A program made the position numbers and the translations under genes. The notes under the pieces were generated by a model. The model was not told the DNA's origin. It saw only the letters and a list, made by a program, of their open reading frames with translations, and ran no database searches. A DNA stretch of 64,000 nt, from NCBI RefSeq assembly GCF_036173125.1, contig NZ_CP108054.1, positions 9,369,501-9,433,500 of the forward strand, in the 5' to 3' direction. The DNA is from Streptomyces sp. NBC_00286 (GTDB lineage: Bacteria; Actinomycetota; Actinomycetes; Streptomycetales; Streptomycetaceae). Every line of letters begins with the position of its first letter. The first letter of the stretch is position 1. Positions 59,652 to 64,000 of the stretch are shown here, in pieces.

Positions 59652-60070
59652 TTATGCGGCGAGCTCGACGTCCTTGGGGGTGCGGGGTTCGTAGAAGGTG
59701 CCGTCGCGGAGCATGGCGAACAGGACGCTGATGCGTTGGCGGGCGAGGCGGAGGAGAGCCTGGGTGTGGGTTTTGCCGCGGGCGCGTTGCTTGTCGTAGT
59801 AGGCGCGGGAGGCGGGATCGGCGTTCATGCAGGCGAAGGCGGAGAGGAACATGGCGCGCTTGAGCCGGCGGTTGCCGCCTCGGGGCGCGTGTTCGCCGTG
59901 GATCGAGGTCCCCGACGACTTCGTGGTCGGGGCGAGTTCGGCGTAGGAGGCCAGGTGGGCGGCGCTCGGGAAGCTGGAGCCGTCGCCGACGGTGACCAGC
60001 AGGACGGCGGCGGTCCTGACGCCGACGCCGGGCATCGACGTCAGGACCGAGAGCCGGACCGGGTGGTGGC
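59652..60070 (-). mobile_element. IS110-family transposase, C-terminal fragment
   Basis: The minus-strand frame contains LTSMPGVGVRTAAVLLVTVG, SYAELAPTTKSSGTSIHGEH, APRGGNRRLKRAMFLSAFAC, YYDKQRARGKTHTQALLRLA and RQRISVLFAMLRDGTFY, which is the second (IS116/IS110/IS902, Transposase_20) domain with its conserved serine region. The N-terminal DEDD RuvC-like half is missing: similarity begins at about 60065 and the upstream sequence is unrelated. About 140 residues of ~400 remain, so the element is inactive. It lies between the cytochrome b and the ThDP-enzyme genes. Confidence 0.85.
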
Positions 60071-60156
60071 CGGACCTCTGATCAGAGTCTCCGACGGCAC
60101 CTCCCGGGCCCGGTGACACCATCCCCCAGGTCATCCGTTCGACAGGAGGAACAGTC

Positions 60157-60207
60157 ATGCCGGGCCCGGAGGCCAGCGGCCCTCTTGCAGGACCGCGAAG
60201 AACATAA
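60157..60207 (+). other. Possible 16-codon ORF with strong ribosome site
   Basis: AGGAGGAACAGTC precedes an ATG at 60157 reading MPGPEASGPLAGPRRT and a TAA. The quality of the ribosome site suggests a real start, but the frame is too short to identify. It may be a truncated gene start left next to the IS110 fragment, or a leader peptide for the 60364 gene. Confidence 0.25.
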
Positions 60208-60268
60208 CGGAGGGACCGGAAGAGCGACACCGGAGAGCGATGCGGGCGGCGGGTGAAGCAACGGCGCG

Positions 60269-60289
60269 GCGCCGGCCGTCGGCCGGCGC
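60269..60289. other. Tight 9-bp hairpin upstream of the ThDP enzyme gene
   Basis: GCGCCGGCC (60269-60277), GTC, GGCCGGCGC (60281-60289). It lies about 75 bp before the start at 60364. It could be a terminator for upstream transcription or an RNA leader element. Confidence 0.4.
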
Positions 60290-60363
60290 GCGACAGCGAT
60301 CATGTCTCTGTTTGCGGTCCGGACCGTGGGCTACCCGGTCGGCCTACGGTGCGGGAGGTCCAC

Positions 60364-62136
60364 GTGGCCAGCGTCTCCGAATTCGTTGCGGCACGTCTGC
60401 GGGCGTGGGGTGTGGACCGGGTGTTCGGCTTCCCCGGCCGGGACGTGGACGCTCTGGTCACCGCGCTGACGGGCAGGCGGAAAACCCCGGAGTTCGTGCA
60501 CGTGCGGCACGAGGAGTCGGCCGCTCTCATGGCGTGCGCCCATGCCAAGCTGACCGGGCGGCTGGGCTGCTGCCTCGCTTCCTCGGGCCCCGGCGCGCTG
60601 CGTCTCCTCAGCGGCCTGTACGACGCGGCACTCGACCGCCGGCCGGTGGTGGCCGTGGTCGGCCAGGAAGCACCATCCGGCGGCGGCCGACGGCCGTCCA
60701 TCCATGCGACCCACCACTTCGCCGAGGCATCCGTGTACTGCGAGCTGGTCTCCAACCCGGCTCTGGTGGGGAGCGCGCTGGACCGTGCCGTTCGAGCGGC
60801 GCTGTCCGAGCGAGGAGTGGCCACGCTGGTCGTTCCCCGTTCAGTTCTGGAAGCCCAGGCGCCCCGAGCACCGCGCGGGAACGAAGAGGTGCCCGTCCCC
60901 GCGCGCCACCGCCCGTCGGTGTGGTCGCCGGAGAAGCGGGACGTACACCAGGCGGCCGACGTCCTGAACGCGGGCCGCAGGGTGGCGGTCGTCGTCGGGC
61001 CGGGTGCTGCGGACGCATCCGGCCAGGTCGTGGGCGTTGCCGAGCTGCTTGCCGCCGGCGTCGCCAAGACATACCTGGCCCGCGACGTCCTCCCGGACGA
61101 CCTGCCTTACGTCGCCGGCGTGGCGGGTCCGTACGGCAGTGTGATCGCCGCCGCCCTGCTCCGCGACTGCGACACCTTGCTGCTGGTCGGGGCGGAGGAC
61201 TTCGACACCGCTCTGGTGCCCGAGTCCGGTGCGCGCAGGGTCGTCACCGTCGACGTGGACGCCGAGGCCTCTCCGGTGGGCCGTGAGGCGTCCCCTGCCG
61301 CGCGGGTGACAGGCGATGTGGCCGCGGCACTGGAGATGCTCATCCCCCTGCTGCACCGCACATCCGGCCGCAGATGGCGCACGAACGTCGAGCGCGCGAT
61401 CCGGGAATGGCGAGCCGATGGCCATGCGAAAGCCCACCGGTTCTTCGGCATGGCGATCAACCCCCGCTCCGTGGTCACCGAGCTGTCCGCGCGGCTGCCG
61501 GACCGCGCCGTCGTCGTCACCGACTCGGGTTCCGCTCTGGACTGGTGGACCCGGCACCTGGAGCTGCGCAGCGGAATGCGCACGACCCTGTCGGGACGCC
61601 TGGCCACGCCCGGAGCGGCCGTGCCTTACGCCGTCGCCGCCCGTCTGGCGTTTCCCGAACGCCCGGTGATCGCCCTGGTCGGCGACGGAGCCCTGCAAGC
61701 AGGCGGCATGAACGAGCTGATCACCGTGCGGCGGCACCTGGAACGACTCGCCGGCCTCCCACCGACGATCTTCTGCGTCTTCAACAACGAGGACCTCAGC
61801 CGGCTGACCTGGGAGCGTCGGAAAGAGGCCGGGAACCCGCGTATCCCGGCGACCGGCGAGGTCCCCGCCGTGTCATACACCCAGTACGCCCGGCTGCTCG
61901 GCTTGCCCGGTGTCCGCTGTGACCGGCAGGGTCAGGTGGGTGCCGTCTGGGAGGGCGCGCTGGCCGGGCAGGGGCCGATGCTGCTGGAGTTCATGGTGGA
62001 CGGGGACACGCCGCCGGACTGGGCAGATTTCCGCGGCTCGGCGGGTGCGCGGGGCCCGTCACTCACGCACCGTGCCGGTGGCTCCTTGCGGCGGAGGATC
62101 ACCGCGTCGATCGGTGGCCTGTTCGGCCTGACCTGA
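60364..62136 (+). CDS. Thiamine-diphosphate enzyme, pyruvate oxidase/acetolactate-synthase family (PoxB-like)
   Basis: 590 residues from GTG 60364 with GGGAGG upstream. N-terminal ThDP domain: SEFVAARLRAWGVDRVFGFP, catalytic Glu50 in VRHEESAALMACAHAKLTG. The central domain (NAGRRVAVVVGPGAADASG) and C-terminal PP domain with the ThDP-Mg motif GDGALQAGGMNELITVRR ending in FCVFNNEDLS follow. It resembles actinobacterial pyruvate dehydrogenase (quinone)/PoxB, which would feed electrons from pyruvate into the quinone pool and fit the surrounding respiratory genes. An acetolactate-synthase-like role cannot be excluded. Confidence 0.88.
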   Translation: MASVSEFVAARLRAWGVDRVFGFPGRDVDALVTALTGRRKTPEFVHVRHEESAALMACAHAKLTGRLGCCLASSGPGALRLLSGLYDAALDRRPVVAVVGQEAPSGGGRRPSIHATHHFAEASVYCELVSNPALVGSALDRAVRAALSERGVATLVVPRSVLEAQAPRAPRGNEEVPVPARHRPSVWSPEKRDVHQAADVLNAGRRVAVVVGPGAADASGQVVGVAELLAAGVAKTYLARDVLPDDLPYVAGVAGPYGSVIAAALLRDCDTLLLVGAEDFDTALVPESGARRVVTVDVDAEASPVGREASPAARVTGDVAAALEMLIPLLHRTSGRRWRTNVERAIREWRADGHAKAHRFFGMAINPRSVVTELSARLPDRAVVVTDSGSALDWWTRHLELRSGMRTTLSGRLATPGAAVPYAVAARLAFPERPVIALVGDGALQAGGMNELITVRRHLERLAGLPPTIFCVFNNEDLSRLTWERRKEAGNPRIPATGEVPAVSYTQYARLLGLPGVRCDRQGQVGAVWEGALAGQGPMLLEFMVDGDTPPDWADFRGSAGARGPSLTHRAGGSLRRRITASIGGLFGLT

Positions 62137-62276
62137 GCCCGTTGGGGCGCCGGTACGTCGGGCAGGGCAGCCACCGCGGCACATACCAGGGAGTGGGCCT
62201 CACCTTCTCGATGAGCAGGAAACGGCCGGCGAGCGTCATGAGCCGGTGACCGCCAGGACGAGGCTCCTCACCCCGC

Positions 62277-62322
62277 AATCCGCGGATGGGGCATGTGGTA
62301 ATCCGCGGATGAGGCATGCGCA
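62277..62322 (+). repeat. 23-bp direct repeat before the ADH remnant
   Basis: AATCCGCGGATGGGGCATG (62277) and AATCCGCGGATGAGGCATG (62300) recur with a 23-bp period; the second copy includes the start codon of the ADH fragment. Confidence 0.7.
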
Positions 62323-62710
62323 TGAAGGCAGTTGTGTGGCACGGAGTCGGGGACATCCGTCTCGAAAGCGTGCCGGAGCCGAAGATCCAGGACCCGTACG
62401 ACGCGATCATGCGGATCACGACCTCCGCCATATGCGGCACCGACCTGCTTTTCGTTCCCGGCACGATGTCCGGCCTGCGCGAGGGCCGCATCCTCGGGCA
62501 CGAGGCTGTCGGCGTCGTAGTGGACGTCGGTTGCGGATCATCGTGGTCGACGGTGTGGCGGACCGGCTGGATGTGGCCCGCGACCGGCACGCCGAGACCA
62601 TCGACTTCAACGCCGAAGACCCCGTCGAGGCGGTGCGCGAACTGACCGGCGGTATCGGTGTCGACCGCGTCATCGACGCGGTGGGCGTGGACGCCGCTGT
62701 GGCCCGGCTC
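62316..62710 (+). pseudogene. Zinc-dependent alcohol dehydrogenase with internal deletion
   Basis: The start (MRMKAVVWHGVGDIRLESVP, MRITTSAICGTDLLFVPGTM, ILGHEAVGVVVDVG) is the GroES-like domain with catalytic zinc Cys and the GHE motif. At about 62532-62537 it jumps, out of frame, to RIIVVDGVADRLDVARDRHA, ETIDFNAEDPVEAVRELTGG and DRVIDAVGVDAAV of the Rossmann domain. Roughly 100 codons, including the structural zinc lobe and GxGxxG motif, are missing. Similarity ends again near 62700. Inactive remnant of a glutathione-independent or general ADH. Confidence 0.75.
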
Positions 62711-62768
62711 GGTGTACCGGTCCGGCTCAGCAGGCCGTTGGTGGCGCGGCGAACGAAGCAGGGGCGTG

Positions 62769-64000
62769 TCAGCGAAGGAGAGGTCCTGTGACGAGGGGGA
62801 GGACTGCGCCGCCGGCGATGCCGAGGACGAGGGAGACCGAAGCAGCGGTGTAGGCCGTGGCGGCAGCCCAGCGGCCGAGTGCGGCGTGGGCTTCGGTGGG
62901 TGCGGGATCGGTGGTGGTGAAGAGGGGGGCGAGCCAGCGCAGGTAGTAGAAGAGGGAGGCGACGGTGTTGGCGACGGCGAGGGCGGTCAGCCAGGTGTAG
63001 CCGCCGTCGACGGCGGCGCTGAAGATCTCCAGCTTGCCGAGGAAGACGCCGGTGGGCGGGGTGCCGACCAGGCCCAGCAGGCACACGACCAGGACGGCGC
63101 CGAGACCGGGGTGGCGGCGGGCGAGGCCGCGGTAGTCGTCGAGGTCGCGGGCGTGCGGGAGTTCGGTCACGACGGCGAACGCGCCGAGATTGGTGGCGGC
63201 GTAAGCGGCGAGATAGAACAGCAGGCTCTTTTGGGCGAGGTCGGTGCGGGTGGCGACGGCCAGGGCCATCAGGAGGTAGCCGACCTGGCTGATGGTGGAG
63301 TACGCGAGCAAGCGTTTGACGGAGTTCTGGAAGAACGCGGCCAGGTTGCCCAGCGTCATCGTGACTGCGGCGATGACGGCCAGCAGCAGAGGCCAGTTGA
63401 CGTCACTGTCGGGCAGGGCCTGGTGCAGCAGGCGATAGCCGGCGATCAGGCCGCCGATCTTGGGCAGGGTCGTGACGTAGGCGCCGACGGGGGTGCGCGC
63501 GCCCTCGGTGACGTCGGGGACCCAGAAGTGCGCCGGGACCGCCCCGGCCTTGAGCAGCAGGCCGGCCAGGACGCCGATGAGCCCGACGGCGACAAGTCCG
63601 TAGGCGGCGGTGGGCAGCGCCCTGTGCAGTTCGCGGTAGAGGGTGGCGTGGCCGGCCGCGTAGAGGAGAGCCGTGCCGGCGAGCATGGTGGTGCCGAGCA
63701 GGACGCCCATCAGGTAGTACTTCAGGGCTGCCTCGGTGCCGCGTTCGTCCTTGGCGAAGGCTGTGAGCGCGTAGCCGGGGATGCTCGCGAGCAGGTAGGC
63801 GGCGAAGAGCGTCAGCAGATCGTTCGCGCCGATCAGGACAAGGGTGCCGGCTCCGGTCAGCAGGAGCAGCACCCAGTACTCGGCCTCACGTTTGTGACCG
63901 CGGACGGTTTCCACGGACATGGCGATGATCAGCAGCAGGGCACCCAGAACGATCAGGCGGCCGACGTCGGTGGCCGCATCGACGGCGAACGCGTGGGAGA
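62769..64000 (-). CDS. nuoN: NADH-quinone oxidoreductase subunit N (NuoN), 5' end beyond the window
   Basis: The frame is open to the right edge; residues before MSVETVRGHK (VGRLIVLGALLLIIA) continue the membrane protein, so the true start is outside. Proton-channel motifs of the Nuo L/M/N family are visible: ALKYYLMGVLLGTTMLAGTA, VGLIGVLAGLLLKAGAVPAH with FWVPDVTEGARTPVGAYVTT, the lysine in LLAYSTISQVGYLLMALAVA, and FLGKLEIFSAAVDGGY. It is the last gene of what is probably a nuo cluster to the right. It belongs with the cytochrome b and oxidase remnants as a secondary respiratory region. Confidence 0.93.
   Translation of the reverse strand, partial: SHAFAVDAATDVGRLIVLGALLLIIAMSVETVRGHKREAEYWVLLLLTGAGTLVLIGANDLLTLFAAYLLASIPGYALTAFAKDERGTEAALKYYLMGVLLGTTMLAGTALLYAAGHATLYRELHRALPTAAYGLVAVGLIGVLAGLLLKAGAVPAHFWVPDVTEGARTPVGAYVTTLPKIGGLIAGYRLLHQALPDSDVNWPLLLAVIAAVTMTLGNLAAFFQNSVKRLLAYSTISQVGYLLMALAVATRTDLAQKSLLFYLAAYAATNLGAFAVVTELPHARDLDDYRGLARRHPGLGAVLVVCLLGLVGTPPTGVFLGKLEIFSAAVDGGYTWLTALAVANTVASLFYYLRWLAPLFTTTDPAPTEAHAALGRWAAATAYTAASVSLVLGIAGGAVLPLVTGPLLR

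Noticed and set aside
59550..60116. Complete IS110 element with ends
   Set aside because: Only the C-terminal transposase domain remains and no second end or N-terminal RuvC-like half can be found.
62099..62590. Minus-strand frame containing LMTLAGRFLLIEKVRPTPWY opposite the ADH remnant
   Set aside because: The short stretch looks somewhat protein-like, but the frame is mainly antisense to the ADH fragment and I could not assign it.
1..64000. tRNA, rRNA, riboswitch or replication origin
   Set aside because: I looked for tRNA-like arms, conserved riboswitch cores and DnaA-box clusters and saw none that I could support.

Overview
The window is high-GC actinobacterial DNA, most likely from a Streptomyces chromosome. 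The signs are very high third-position GC, many GTG starts and ATGA/GTGA gene overlaps, a density of LuxR, ROK, RpiR, PucR, GntR/FCD, TetR and MmyB-type XRE regulators, secreted streptogrisin and LPMO enzymes, and the short GC-rich hairpin elements typical of Streptomyces intergenic DNA. No rRNA, tRNA, CRISPR array or intact transposon was seen. The content is accessory: uptake systems, secreted hydrolases, regulators and a notable number of truncated or chimeric genes.

Left part (1-13.4 kb): the end of a family-5 (peptide-type) ABC importer; an atypical orphan regulator; an XRE regulator divergent from an Atu4866-like protein and an SDR; a scar where a TetR gene and a VOC/glyoxalase gene have both lost their 5' ends; a PucR/CdaR-like activator divergent from a polar amino-acid ABC importer coupled to a DadA-like FAD oxidase; and a large LuxR regulator.

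Most interesting region (13.4-20 kb): a TPR-CHAT caspase-like protease gene (minus) is divergent from a cytoplasmic-looking subtilisin, followed by an ECF-type sigma factor and a translationally coupled small protein with no recognisable anti-sigma signature. All catalytic residues of both proteases are present. The layout resembles the protease-to-sigma-factor cascades known from type III CRISPR accessory modules (TPR-CHAT/Csx30/RpoE; SAVED-CHAT/PCaspase/sigma), but no CRISPR genes are present. Its 3' side carries a 15-copy, 32-bp hairpin-forming tandem array bracketed by an inverted pair of a dispersed element.

Middle (20-47 kb): small stress or housekeeping-like genes (Ser/Gly/Gln-tailed protein, PPOX, CBS, cupin, OhrR-like MarR with a divergent HSL-type hydrolase, cyclophilin, four-TM protein), a secreted streptogrisin with a chitin-binding module, a YciO/Sua5 protein, an AA10 LPMO whose promoter holds a near-perfect CebR box, a Dpp-type importer with a C45 acyltransferase-like enzyme under a divergent RpiR regulator, a GntR/FCD regulator divergent from an IPN-epimerase-like PLP enzyme plus sugar importer, a TetR regulator and a secreted M19-like protein with a discoidin domain.

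Right part (45.5-64 kb): a ROK regulator divergent from a sugar importer and two Gfo/Idh/MocA dehydrogenases; an acyl-CoA ligase beside frameshifted CoA-transferase and MaoC genes; a P450; then a fragmentary respiratory island with a CoxII-HAD chimera, a cytochrome b, an IS110 transposase fragment, a pyruvate-oxidase-like ThDP enzyme, an internally deleted alcohol dehydrogenase, and NuoN running off the right edge. Repeated remnants (TetR/VOC, PhoD, polysaccharide deacetylase, CoxII-HAD, ADH, IS110) indicate a region shaped by deletion and illegitimate recombination.
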